Part shown: positions 33,903 through 42,414 of the stretch, piece by piece
How the letters are laid out: every line of letters begins with the position of its first letter
Numbering within the stretch: the first letter of the stretch is position 1
Assembly (NCBI RefSeq): GCF_022790535.1
Contig: NZ_LOHG01000011.1
Span: 23,179-87,178, forward strand
DNA from: Pseudomonas maioricensis
Lineage (GTDB): Bacteria; Pseudomonadota; Gammaproteobacteria; Pseudomonadales; Pseudomonadaceae
Length of the DNA stretch: 64,000 bases
Direction: 5' to 3'
Translations under genes and position numbers: made by a program
The notes under the pieces: model-generated
Told to the model about the DNA's origin: nothing
The model's database searches: none
What the model saw: only the letters and a program-made list of their open reading frames with translations

Positions 33903-35078
33903 ATGGAACAGACATGGCGCTGGTTCGGCCCTAAAGACCCGATTTCCCTGGCAGACGTGCGGCAAACCGGCGCGACCGGCATCGTCACTGCGCTGCACGA
34001 AATTCCCAATGGCGAAGTGTGGCCAGTAGAAGCCATCGCCGCGCGTAAACAGATGATTGAAGCCGCCGGGCTGACCTGGTCCGTGGTGGAGAGTATTCCG
34101 GTACACGAAGACGTCAAGCGCGGTTGTGGTCGTCGTGACGAGTACATCGCCAACTATCAGCAGAGTGTGCGTAATCTGGCGAGTTGCGGCATCGATATCG
34201 TCTGCTACAACTTCATGCCGGTGCTGGACTGGACGCGTACCGACCTTGCGTGGGAACTGGCGGATGGAGGCTGGGCGCTGCGTTTTGATCAGACTGCTTT
34301 TGCCGCGTTCGACCTGTTCATTCTCAAGCGTCCCGGGGCGGAAGCCGAGTACAGCGACGCAGATGTTCAGCAAGCCAAGGCTTATTTCGACGGGCTCACG
34401 CACAGCCAGACCCAGGCGCTGGTGAATACGCTGATCGCAGGCCTACCAGGCGCTGAAGAGCATTACACCCTTGAAGATTTTCGCGCCTTGCTGCGCACTT
34501 ACGCGGATATCGACGAAGCCAGATTGCGTGAGCATCTGGGCTATTTTCTGCGGGCATTGATTCCCGTAGCAGAAGAAGTCGGCGTGCGCATGGCTATCCA
34601 TCCGGACGATCCGCCCCGTGCGCTGCTCGGTCTGCCGCGTATTCTCTCTACCGCCGCCGACGCTCAATGGCTGCTGGACGCTGCGCCTAGTCAGGCCAAT
34701 GGATTGACGTTCTGCACCGGGTCGTATGGCGTGCGCGAAGATAACGATCTTGTGGCGATGGCGAAGCACTTTGCGCCGTACATCTACTTCACGCACCTGC
34801 GCTCAACCCGCCGTGAAGCCGACCCGCGCAGCTTCCACGAAGCCCACCACCTGGACGGTGACGTGGACATGGTCGGCGTCATCCGTGAACTAGTCACCGA
34901 GGAGCGCAGACGCCAACGCGAAGGCGGCCCACGCCTGCCACTGCGCCCGGATCACGGCCATCAATTGCTGGACGACCAGCACCGCAAGAGCAACCCTGGA
35001 TACTCGCTGATTGGTCGACTCAAAGGGCTGGCAGAGATTCGCGGGGTGGAGTTGGCAGTGCGGCAGCAGTTGGGCTGA
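33903..35078 (+). CDS. uxuA: Mannonate dehydratase, TIM-barrel type (UxuA)
   Basis: A 391-residue UxuA-family protein, a metal-dependent TIM-barrel dehydratase converting D-mannonate to KDG. Visible ligand regions are AIHPDDPP, FCTGSYG (Cys), YFTHLRSTRR and LRPDHGHQLLDD. It is unrelated in fold to the ManD enzyme encoded 4 kb upstream in the same operon. AAAGGAG precedes the ATG. Last gene of the operon. Confidence 0.93.
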   Translation: MEQTWRWFGPKDPISLADVRQTGATGIVTALHEIPNGEVWPVEAIAARKQMIEAAGLTWSVVESIPVHEDVKRGCGRRDEYIANYQQSVRNLASCGIDIVCYNFMPVLDWTRTDLAWELADGGWALRFDQTAFAAFDLFILKRPGAEAEYSDADVQQAKAYFDGLTHSQTQALVNTLIAGLPGAEEHYTLEDFRALLRTYADIDEARLREHLGYFLRALIPVAEEVGVRMAIHPDDPPRALLGLPRILSTAADAQWLLDAAPSQANGLTFCTGSYGVREDNDLVAMAKHFAPYIYFTHLRSTRREADPRSFHEAHHLDGDVDMVGVIRELVTEERRRQREGGPRLPLRPDHGHQLLDDQHRKSNPGYSLIGRLKGLAEIRGVELAVRQQLG

Positions 35079-35094
35079 AAGACCTTAGCGCCTG

Positions 35095-35308
35095 ATCGTC
35101 CGGATGCGGCCCAGACCAAGCCCAGCTCCCACAGGAGACCGCGATCTCCTGTGGGAGCTGGGCTTGGTCTGGGCCGCATCCGGACGATTCAGTCGCCACT
35201 ATTTGTCAGAAAAACCGCATTATCGTTCTTCGCGGGCAAGCCTCGCTCCAAAGCAAACCGCGATCTCATGTGGGAGCCGGGCTTGGTCTGGGCCGCATCC
35301 GGACGATT
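35095..35308. repeat. Long perfect palindrome plus partial third copy
   Basis: Arms of 44 nt (35095-35138 and 35145-35188) are perfectly complementary around a 6-nt loop; the outer part reads ATCGTCCGGATGCGGCCCAG. A partial third copy (TGGGAGCCGGGCTTGGTCTG onward) lies at 35271-35308, and a fragment of the CGCGGGCAAG REP class at 35229-35250. It lies between uxuA and the convergent gntR gene and will act as a strong bidirectional mRNA barrier. Confidence 0.92.
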
Positions 35309-35323
35309 TAGGCGCCTCAGATA

Positions 35324-36076
35324 TCAAGTCAACACATCCTCCGGCCCCAGCGCCTGCAGCCAGCGCCCCTCGGAGCGACTCAAATGCTGGCGCATCGAGG
35401 TCTGGGCGCTGAGGACGTCCTTGGTGGCAACCGCGCGCAGAATCGCCTCATGCTCGATGACCGCGGCCTCCCAGGTCGAAGCATTCTCTGAATGCTTGCT
35501 GAGGTGGGCTGAAATCGGATTATGTCGCTCATCAAACAGCGCCGTAATGATCCGTACCAGGGCCGAGTTGCCGCTCATTTTAGCCAGGCGCTGATGAAAC
35601 TTACGGTCGTCCTCAAGGGGCGGCAGGCCGTTGGCAATGCTTGTGCGCATCGCGTCGATGCAGTCCTGCAAATAACGGTAATCGCTTTTCTTGCCATGCA
35701 AGCAGGCCAGAATCACACTCTCGCCTTCGATCAGCGCACGGGCCTGCATCAGCTCCGATGGGCTCTCGCCCAAAGTGACAGCCTTACCGCCAACGTCCTT
35801 GGGGTTAGCTCGCACATAAACGCCCGAGCCCATCTTGATTTCAACGGCACCTTCGATTTCCAGCGCAATCAGCGCCTCGCGCAGTGAGGGTCTGGACACA
35901 CCCAGCAGACGCGTCAGATCCCGTTCGGGAGGCAGCCTCGCGCCGGTTTTAAAATCCGCCTGCGCGATGTAATTGCGCAGTTGATCGGCAATTTTCTGAT
36001 ACGGCTTTCGGTCAGCGGCGTTGATCGGTGAAACCATGGCGTCGGCGTCCATCGGAAAGTTGGCGAAGGCTACCAT
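35324..36076 (-). CDS. GntR/FadR-family regulator, UxuR/ExuR-like
   Basis: About 250 residues: a winged helix with RLPPERDLTRLLGVSRPSLR (about 47-66) and an FCD effector domain with DDRKFHQRLAKMSGN and IEHEAILRAV providing the metal-binding His/Asp residues. The length and location between uxuA and uxaA favour a role in hexuronate control like UxuR/ExuR (inference). The start is uncertain: ATG 36076, 36052 and 36037 are all in frame and none has a clear ribosome site. Confidence 0.85.
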   Translation of the reverse strand: MVAFANFPMDADAMVSPINAADRKPYQKIADQLRNYIAQADFKTGARLPPERDLTRLLGVSRPSLREALIALEIEGAVEIKMGSGVYVRANPKDVGGKAVTLGESPSELMQARALIEGESVILACLHGKKSDYRYLQDCIDAMRTSIANGLPPLEDDRKFHQRLAKMSGNSALVRIITALFDERHNPISAHLSKHSENASTWEAAVIEHEAILRAVATKDVLSAQTSMRQHLSRSEGRWLQALGPEDVLT

Positions 36077-36135
36077 AGCGACCGATTACGGCGCCGCTGC
36101 TGAAGCGGTCCATGGAATAGAGGTTAAGGGCTTCA

Positions 36136-37659
36136 TCACATCACTGCGCCGATCTGCCACGGCAAGAACTCGTTATCCCCCAAACCATTTTCTTCACTGC
36201 AGGTTTGCCGTCCGGAAGCGGTATCGAGCATCAACTGGAACAAGCGCTGGCCGGACTCGGCCACAGACTCCAGGCCGTCCACGATTCCGCCAGCATCGAA
36301 ATCCATGTCCAGTTCCATGCGCTGGAACAGCCCGGTATTGGTAGCGATCTTCAACGATGGGGTGGGCTTGCAGCCATAGGTCGAACCCCGGCCGGTAGTA
36401 AAACAGATCAGGTTCGCGCCGCCCGCGACCTGGCCGGTAGCAGACACCGGGTCGTAGCCGGGAGTGTCCATGAACACCAGCCCGCGGGCTTCAATGCTTT
36501 CCGCGTATTGGTAAACCCCCATCAAGCCGGTAGCGCCTGCCTTGGCCACAGCGCCCAGGGATTTTTCCAGAATGGTAGTGATGCCACCGGCCTTGTTGCC
36601 AGGCGAGGGGTTGTTGTTCATGTCGCCGTCGTTGTGCTGCACGTAGGCTTCCCACCAGCGAATCCGCTCCATCAATTTAGCTGCGATGTCGGGGGCGGCG
36701 GCGCGGGCCGTCAGCAGGTGTTCAGCGCCATAAATCTCCGGGGTTTCCGAAAGAATCGCGGTGCCGCCTTGTTTGACCAGCAGATCCACCGCTGCGCCCA
36801 GTGCCGGGTTGGCGGTGATGCCTGAGTAACCATCCGAGCCGCCGCATTGCAGGCCGACGCACAGATGGCTGGCAGATACGGTTGTGCGCTTGAAGCTGTT
36901 AATGACCGGCAACATCGCTTCTATGTGGGCGATGCCGCGTTGCACGGTTTCGCGCGTGCCGCCCGCGTCCTGAATGATCAGACTGGCCTTGAGCAGTGCG
37001 GATCGATCATCCAGCTCATTCAGTAGCGGCGTGAGCTGATTAACCTCACACCCCAGACCGATCAACAGCACGCCGGCGAAGTTGGCGTGATTCGCGTAGC
37101 CGCTTAGCGTCCGTTTAAGAATGTCGATGCCTTCGCCTTTGGCGCCCATGCCGCAGCCGCTGCCATGGGTGATGGCAACCACGCCGTCGACATTGGGGAA
37201 GTCTTTCAGGCGTTCGGCAGAGAACGCCTGGGCGATGTGTTTGCAGACAGTCGCGGAGCAATTGACGCTGGAAATGATCCCGATGTAATTGCGGGTACCG
37301 ACGCGTCCATCGTCGCGCAGGTAACCTTCGAATGTGACCGGCTCATGGCTCAATGTTGTGGGCACATAGGCGTTTTGCACGCTGTGTTCGGTCGTGACGG
37401 TCGGCATCGCGAGGTTATGCACGTGCACATAGTCGCCTGGCTCGATGCTCTGGGTAGCCTGGCCGATAGTCTGGCCATATTTGAGTACCTGCTGCCCGAT
37501 CGACACACGGCGCAGGGCAATCTTGTGACCCGACGGTATCGGCTGTCGTGCAACCAGGGCAATGCCGTCAGCGCTCAACGACTGGCCTTCGGCGATGTCG
37601 CCCCGGGCCACAGCGACATCATCTCCGGGTGTCAAAACAAGCAAGGAGGGCTGGTTCAT
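36136..37659 (-). CDS. uxaA: UxaA-family dehydratase (altronate dehydratase)
   Basis: A 507-residue fused SAF plus UxaA-domain enzyme: N-terminal SAF domain (about 12-85), then GYLRDDGRVGTRNYIGIISS, HGSGCGMGAKG, LQCGGSDGYSGITANPALG, NPSPGNKAGGITTILEKSLG and FTTGRGSTYGC with conserved iron-site Cys/His candidates. It dehydrates D-altronate to KDG. Galactarate dehydratase GarD is the nearest alternative, and CdaR next door keeps that open; the pairing with a LgoD-like gene favours altronate. AGGA precedes the ATG. Confidence 0.82.
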   Translation of the reverse strand: MNQPSLLVLTPGDDVAVARGDIAEGQSLSADGIALVARQPIPSGHKIALRRVSIGQQVLKYGQTIGQATQSIEPGDYVHVHNLAMPTVTTEHSVQNAYVPTTLSHEPVTFEGYLRDDGRVGTRNYIGIISSVNCSATVCKHIAQAFSAERLKDFPNVDGVVAITHGSGCGMGAKGEGIDILKRTLSGYANHANFAGVLLIGLGCEVNQLTPLLNELDDRSALLKASLIIQDAGGTRETVQRGIAHIEAMLPVINSFKRTTVSASHLCVGLQCGGSDGYSGITANPALGAAVDLLVKQGGTAILSETPEIYGAEHLLTARAAAPDIAAKLMERIRWWEAYVQHNDGDMNNNPSPGNKAGGITTILEKSLGAVAKAGATGLMGVYQYAESIEARGLVFMDTPGYDPVSATGQVAGGANLICFTTGRGSTYGCKPTPSLKIATNTGLFQRMELDMDFDAGGIVDGLESVAESGQRLFQLMLDTASGRQTCSEENGLGDNEFLPWQIGAVM

Positions 37660-37682
37660 GGTGCGTCCTCTTCAACGGCTTT

Positions 37683-38693
37683 TCAGCACTCGATGATTGC
37701 TTTGACGACGCCCTGTTTCGGGTCGAGCAAGGTGGTGAACGACTCGGCCACATTCTTGAGTGTCAGCCGGTGGGTGTTCAACGCTGCGTCTGGAATCAAG
37801 CCGTTGCGCAAGCATTCTTCCACGTAGTGAAAGTCTTCTTTGGTGGCGTTACGGCTGCCCATTAACGTGGCTTCACGCTTGTGAAATTCAGGGTCGGAAA
37901 AGGTAATGGAATCCCTGACCACCGAAATCATCACGTAAGTGCCGCCGTGCGCGATGAACTCGAAGCCGCGTTCCATCGCTCGGGCATTGCCGGTGGCATC
38001 GAACACCACATCGAAGAAATCACCCCCTGTGAGGTCAGACAGGGCCTGCTTGTCGCCTTCGCCGATTTTTACGGCCGCATGGATATTCAAATGCTGCGAA
38101 CAGAACGCCAGTCGGTCATCCCGGGTGTCCAGCACCGTGACCTGAGCCCCGCGCAGGTTGGCGAAGATCGCCGCTGCCATGCCAATCGGGCCGGTACCGA
38201 CCACCAGCACGCGCTTGTCGGCCTGCACATTTGAGCGCCGCACCGCGTGTGCGCCGATCGACAGGAATTCGATCATGGCGGCCTGATCGAGGGACACCCC
38301 CATTGCTTTGTGCACGAACGCCTGCGGGATACTCAGGTATACGGTGAAGGCCCCATCGCAGTGAACACCCAGGACCTGGATACAGGTGCAGCAGTTGGTT
38401 TTTCCCTGACGGCAGGCACTGCAGGTCCCGCAGGAAAGGTAAGGCATCACGTAAACCACATCGCCAACAGCCAGCTCGCTGGTGCCGTCAGCGTCTTCGA
38501 CCACCCCGGAGAATTCATGGCCCATCACGCGCGGGTAATCGAGGTAAGGCTGGTTACCGGTGTAGATATGCAGGTCAGTGCCGCAGACGCCAACTCGTTT
38601 GACACGGATCAGGACCTCTCCGGGTTGCCGGACCGGTTTGTCACGTTCAATGGCGGTCAACGATCCAGGTTCATTACAGATGACAGTCAGCAT
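37683..38693 (-). CDS. lgoD: L-galactonate 5-dehydrogenase-like zinc dehydrogenase
   Basis: A 336-residue medium-chain dehydrogenase. Catalytic zinc region GVCGTDLHIYTGNQPYLDYP then RVMGHEFSG, structural zinc CGTCSACRQGKTNCC, Rossmann VLVVGTGPIGMAAA, and a C-terminal HKREATLMGSRNATKEDF block that closely follows E. coli LgoD (YjjN). LgoD oxidises L-galactonate to D-tagaturonate, which reduction and UxaA would take to KDG. It is 23 bp upstream of uxaA in one operon. A separate tagaturonate reductase is not in the window unless the uxuB product does both. Confidence 0.78.
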   Translation of the reverse strand: MLTVICNEPGSLTAIERDKPVRQPGEVLIRVKRVGVCGTDLHIYTGNQPYLDYPRVMGHEFSGVVEDADGTSELAVGDVVYVMPYLSCGTCSACRQGKTNCCTCIQVLGVHCDGAFTVYLSIPQAFVHKAMGVSLDQAAMIEFLSIGAHAVRRSNVQADKRVLVVGTGPIGMAAAIFANLRGAQVTVLDTRDDRLAFCSQHLNIHAAVKIGEGDKQALSDLTGGDFFDVVFDATGNARAMERGFEFIAHGGTYVMISVVRDSITFSDPEFHKREATLMGSRNATKEDFHYVEECLRNGLIPDAALNTHRLTLKNVAESFTTLLDPKQGVVKAIIEC

Positions 38694-39016
38694 GCTGATG
38701 CTCCTTGTTTATGGGGAAGGGCACCGAACGCGCTGCTGATGGGGGATCTATTCATCAGTGGGATCTCTTTTTGTTGTAGTCGGACAGGTGCCCGCTCGGA
38801 TGATCACGGCTGAAAAACTACACGCCACACATTACATTGGCAAGACCAATATCAACTCAATCTGGATTGGACTGACCAATCGTATTTTTCAGACAAGTGA
38901 ATGCGGCATCGGACGCCTGCTTGTAAAACCGATGATGTGACCTTCATGATGCTCAGCGGGCATTCATCCGGGCCCGAGCACTTTCAAGCACACTCGCAGG
39001 GCAAAAGGACAACAAG
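38694..39016. other. 323-bp divergent regulatory region lgoD/cdaR
   Basis: No gene is supported here. The region carries the promoters of the lgoD-uxaA operon and of cdaR, and two matching palindromes annotated separately. Confidence 0.6.
38836..38891. promoter_or_regulatory. Two ATTGG-N5-CCAAT operator palindromes
   Basis: ATTGG-CAAGA-CCAAT at 38836-38850 and GATTGG-ACTGA-CCAATC at 38875-38891 share arms and spacing, with centres 40 bp (about four helical turns) apart. The arms recall the ATTGGTATACCAAT operator of E. coli ExuR/UxuR, so the neighbouring GntR regulator (35324-36076) is a plausible ligand. Confidence 0.6.
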
Positions 39017-40138
39017 ATGTTTGAACTGGACTACGCGCTGGCACAGGAGATAGTCGACCGGGCGATGGCCATCCTGCCGTGCAATGTCAACGTCATGGAC
39101 AGTCAGGGATTGATCCTGGGGAGCGGTGAAACCGGACGTATCAATACCCGCCACGAGGGGGCGCAGCAGGTTTTGGCCACGCAGCAAATCCTGTCCATCG
39201 ACATTCATCAGGCCTCGGGTCTCAAGGGCGTTCAACAGGGTATCAATGTACCGCTCATGCATGACGGGCGATTGATTGGCGTACTGGGGCTGACGGGGGA
39301 TCCGCAGGCGCTGGGCACCTACGCGCAGTTGTTGCGCATGACCGCTGAAATGCTCGTCGCTCAACGCCATCGGGAGGATGAGCGCCAGTGGCGCAAACTG
39401 CGTATTGATGAACTCCTGTCACTGCTGCTGAACGAAACTGGCGAACCGGCCCGGCTGCTGGATGAAGCGCAACGACTGGGCCTCAAACCTCAGCTTGCAC
39501 GCACACCGATATGGATTGAGCTGGCCTCGGATCAGGCGATTGCAGCAGTGTGTGAATGGCTGCAGGGACGAGCGGCGGACAGTTGGTGCCTGAGTTACTC
39601 TTCTAGAACACTGCTCTGGTGCCCCCCCTCGACAGCGGTTATTGACCCGGACAAGCTCCAGCAGAAAATGCAAACCCAGGGTTGGCTCGTAGACCGCCTG
39701 GCAATCGGCGTGCCTGCGCAGGACATCGTGCAACTGCGCAAAGTCTGCATCCGGGTGAAGACGCTCGCCGCTTATGGCCTGGCGGTGATGACACACGAAA
39801 AAGTTTTGCACCTGACCCGCTATCGCTTGCCGGTGATGTTGTGGGCGCATCGGGAAGAGGGCGCGACGGACGAACTACTGGCGATTATCGAGAAGGTCCG
39901 TGCCAGCGACAGCAATGGCCAGTTGATGCAGACCCTGCGCAGTTGGTGTGAACATAGCGGACAGGTTCAACAGTGCGCAGCAGCGTTGGGCTTGCACCGC
40001 AACAGCCTGCGCTATCGGATGGACCGTATCGCGGAAATCACCGGCCTGGACCTGAGCAGGATCGATGACGTGATGACGTTGTACCTCGGTGTGCAGTTGC
40101 TTCCGGGAATTTCACTGGCTTGTGCGGGCGACCAATAA
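39017..40138 (+). CDS. cdaR: Sugar diacid recognition regulator CdaR
   Basis: A 373-residue activator: N-terminal diacid-recognition domain (about 1-130; LDYALAQEIVDRAMAILPCN, INVPLMHDGRLIGVLGLTGD) and a C-terminal PucR-type HTH (QQCAAALGLHRNSLRYRMDR, about 325-344). CdaR proteins activate glucarate, galactarate and glycerate genes in response to diacids or glycerate. It is divergent from lgoD-uxaA and 92 bp upstream of glycerate kinase; the latter is the classical CdaR target. AAGGA precedes the ATG. Confidence 0.9.
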   Translation: MFELDYALAQEIVDRAMAILPCNVNVMDSQGLILGSGETGRINTRHEGAQQVLATQQILSIDIHQASGLKGVQQGINVPLMHDGRLIGVLGLTGDPQALGTYAQLLRMTAEMLVAQRHREDERQWRKLRIDELLSLLLNETGEPARLLDEAQRLGLKPQLARTPIWIELASDQAIAAVCEWLQGRAADSWCLSYSSRTLLWCPPSTAVIDPDKLQQKMQTQGWLVDRLAIGVPAQDIVQLRKVCIRVKTLAAYGLAVMTHEKVLHLTRYRLPVMLWAHREEGATDELLAIIEKVRASDSNGQLMQTLRSWCEHSGQVQQCAAALGLHRNSLRYRMDRIAEITGLDLSRIDDVMTLYLGVQLLPGISLACAGDQ

Positions 40139-40154
40139 AACAGTTAATTTATTG
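40133..40154. other. AT-rich inverted repeat after cdaR
   Basis: CAATAAA-N8-TTTATTG overlaps the cdaR stop codon and lies 77 bp upstream of the glycerate kinase start. Could be an operator for the kinase gene or a weak terminator. Confidence 0.35.
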
Positions 40155-40230
40155 TTCTGAAGACCGAAGCGTATTAGATGCATAGGCTGTCAGCCTGAAG
40201 GCACAACAAATAGATCGCCGGAGAGCGTCA

Positions 40231-41373
40231 ATGAAGATCGTCATAGCACCTGATTCGTTTAAAGACAGCCTGAGCGCAGCCGGTGTTGCTGAAGCGATTG
40301 CGCTGGGGCTGGCGGAAGTCTTTCCCCAGGCCGAACTTGTTCAATGCCCCATGGCCGATGGCGGCGAGGGCACCGTGGATGCGATCCTGGCGGTACTCGA
40401 CGGCGAACGCCGTCAGGCTGTCGTCACCGGACCACTCGGGACTGAAGTCACGGCCCAGTGGGGGTGGTTACCCGAGTCGCGTACCGCAATCATTGAAATG
40501 GCCGAGGCCAGTGGCTTGCAACTGGTGGCAGTGGCGCAACGGAATGCGTGTATCACCTCCACTGTGGGGACCGGCCAGCTGATCGTTGAAGCCCTTGATG
40601 CTGGCGCTGAGAAAATCGTCTTGACCATCGGCGGCAGCGCAACCAATGACGGCGGTGCGGGCATGCTCACTGCGCTGGGTGTGCGTTTTTATGATGCACA
40701 AGAAAACGAAGTGCAGCCCGGAGGTTTGGCGCTGTCCGGTCTGGCGCGCATCGAGCTGAACGGGCTGGACCCGCGTTTGCAGGCCGTCAGTTTCGAAATT
40801 GCAGCTGATGTCGATAACCCGCTGTGCGGTCCCCACGGTGCCTCATTCACCTTTGGCCGACAAAAAGGCGCGAGCCCTGAGCAAATACAATCACTGGACC
40901 ATGCACTGGCCCACTATGCGGACTGCTGCGCTGCCGTGCTTGAGCACGATGTACGGGACGAGCCCGGCGCAGGTGCTGCGGGAGGCATGGGCTTTGCCGC
41001 AAAAGCATTTCTGAAGGCGGGTTTTCGACCGGGTGTTGAAGTGGTTGCCGAGTTGGTCGGCCTGGCAGACAAAGTCCAGGGCGCAGACTTTGTTGTCAGT
41101 GGGGAGGGCAGTTGCGACTTCCAGACCCTGAGAGGCAAAACCCCTATGGGGGTCGCCCGGATCGCGCAAAAGCATAACGTGCCGGTGCTGATTCTCACCG
41201 GAACCCTGGGTGAAGGTTACGAAGCCCTTTATCAGCACGGCATTACCGCCGCGTTTTCGGTGGTTTCAGGTCCCATGAGTCTGACTGATGCCTGTCAGGA
41301 AGCCTCGCGCTTGTTGCAGCAGAGCGCAAGGGATGTCGCCCGCGTCTGGCAACTGGGGCACACGAGACGCTAG
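40231..41373 (+). CDS. garK: Glycerate 2-kinase (GarK/GlxK family)
   Basis: A 380-residue glycerate kinase starting MKIVIAPDSFKDSLSA, the signature N-terminus, with MADGGEGTVDAIL, TIGGSATNDGGAGM and AAGGMGFAAKAFL blocks. It phosphorylates D-glycerate to 2-phosphoglycerate. D-glycerate is the product of diacid pathways (via CdaR) and of tartrate dehydrogenase encoded 1 kb downstream, so it may serve both. Its stop overlaps the 3' end of the convergent LysR gene by 4 bp. Confidence 0.92.
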   Translation: MKIVIAPDSFKDSLSAAGVAEAIALGLAEVFPQAELVQCPMADGGEGTVDAILAVLDGERRQAVVTGPLGTEVTAQWGWLPESRTAIIEMAEASGLQLVAVAQRNACITSTVGTGQLIVEALDAGAEKIVLTIGGSATNDGGAGMLTALGVRFYDAQENEVQPGGLALSGLARIELNGLDPRLQAVSFEIAADVDNPLCGPHGASFTFGRQKGASPEQIQSLDHALAHYADCCAAVLEHDVRDEPGAGAAGGMGFAAKAFLKAGFRPGVEVVAELVGLADKVQGADFVVSGEGSCDFQTLRGKTPMGVARIAQKHNVPVLILTGTLGEGYEALYQHGITAAFSVVSGPMSLTDACQEASRLLQQSARDVARVWQLGHTRR

Positions 41374-42278
41374 TTATCTTCGACGTTATCAATGTGCTTG
41401 AAACGCTCGATTAGAAAGTCGATCAGGCTGCGCACCCGCGCTGATAAATGCAGTTGCTGCGGATAGACCGCATACACGTCAGCGCGGGTTGGCGTCTGGT
41501 CCTCAAGCACCAGTCGCAGACGGCCACTGCGCACATAACGGGCTATGTCCCATTCGGCCCTGAGCAGTATGCCGAACCCCTCCAGCGCCCAGTTCAGGGC
41601 GACTTCGCCGTCATTACAACCCAGTGCGCCATGCACCTTCACGTTGTCCGTGCGCCCGCCATTGGTAAAGCTCCACACCCCGTAAGGTGACTCGTTCTGG
41701 CGAATGAAAATGCAATTATGGTTCTGCAGTTCACTGAGCTTCTGCGGTGTCCCGTATTTCTCGAGGTACAGCGGCGAGGCACACAGCAGGCGCCGGTTGG
41801 AGGCAATCTTTCGTGCATGAAAGGCGGCGTCCGGCAGGGTTCCGAAACGAATGCCCAAATCGAAACCGTGTGCTGCCAGATCCAGAGGATGGTCACTGAT
41901 CTCCAGCTGGATTTCGACTTCGGGATACAGGGCGAAGAACGCCGCGAGGGCGGGGCCAACATGCCGACGGCCGAAGCCCAGAGACGCGTTGACGCGGATC
42001 AAGCCTTTAGGCGTCGCACGGCTGCTGCTCATCAACTGCTCAAGATCGTCGATCTGGGTCAGGATGCGCGCCGCATGAGAGAAATACAGTTCGCCCTCCG
42101 AGGTCAGGCTCATTGATCGCGTCGTACGGTTGACCAGGCGGATGCCTAGCCGCGCTTCCAGTGCGGTCAACCGCTTACTCACTGCTGGCGGGGTAACGCC
42201 CAGCTCACGCGCTGTCGCAGCAAGGCTGCCCTTGTTGGCCAACAAGTGGAAAAAAGACAAATCCAGGGTTTGGCTCAT
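41370..42278 (-). CDS. LysR-family regulator of the tartrate module
   Basis: A 302-residue LysR protein of the DmlR-like subgroup: HTH LAATARELGVTPPAVSKRLT (about 18-37) and NRTTRSMSLTSEGELYFSHA. Divergent from the tartrate dehydrogenase gene with 136 bp between, containing a long palindrome, so it is very likely the activator of that gene. Its last 4 bp overlap the glycerate kinase 3' end on the other strand. Confidence 0.9.
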   Translation of the reverse strand: MSQTLDLSFFHLLANKGSLAATARELGVTPPAVSKRLTALEARLGIRLVNRTTRSMSLTSEGELYFSHAARILTQIDDLEQLMSSSRATPKGLIRVNASLGFGRRHVGPALAAFFALYPEVEIQLEISDHPLDLAAHGFDLGIRFGTLPDAAFHARKIASNRRLLCASPLYLEKYGTPQKLSELQNHNCIFIRQNESPYGVWSFTNGGRTDNVKVHGALGCNDGEVALNWALEGFGILLRAEWDIARYVRSGRLRLVLEDQTPTRADVYAVYPQQLHLSARVRSLIDFLIERFKHIDNVEDN

Positions 42279-42296
42279 TCGTAACTCAAAGTTATT

Positions 42297-42347
42297 TATG
42301 TAGTGATTTGGAGTAACTCATGCCTCTTTATTCACTACATATACTCC
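42297..42347. promoter_or_regulatory. Palindromic operator region, LysR / tartrate dehydrogenase
   Basis: TATGTAGTGA (42297-42306) and TCACTACATA (42332-42341) are perfect 10-bp inverted arms 25 bp apart; GGAGTA and TACTCC (42310-42315, 42342-42347) add a second pairing set. A TAACT...AGTTA repeat lies just before (about 42282-42294). This is the expected location of a LysR dimer-pair site. Confidence 0.6.
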
Positions 42348-42414
42348 GATCACACCCCTTTGGACAGCCCGGTTCGACGGGAATAACAAGAACGTGACGA
42401 GAGTGGAGTTGAAG

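Noticed and set aside
36136..37659. Naming the UxaA-family enzyme as galactarate dehydratase GarD
   Set aside because: CdaR next door would allow it, but the operon partner is LgoD-like and the C-terminal blocks (FTTGRGSTYGC, FDAGGIVDG) look closer to altronate dehydratases. It is kept only as an alternative.
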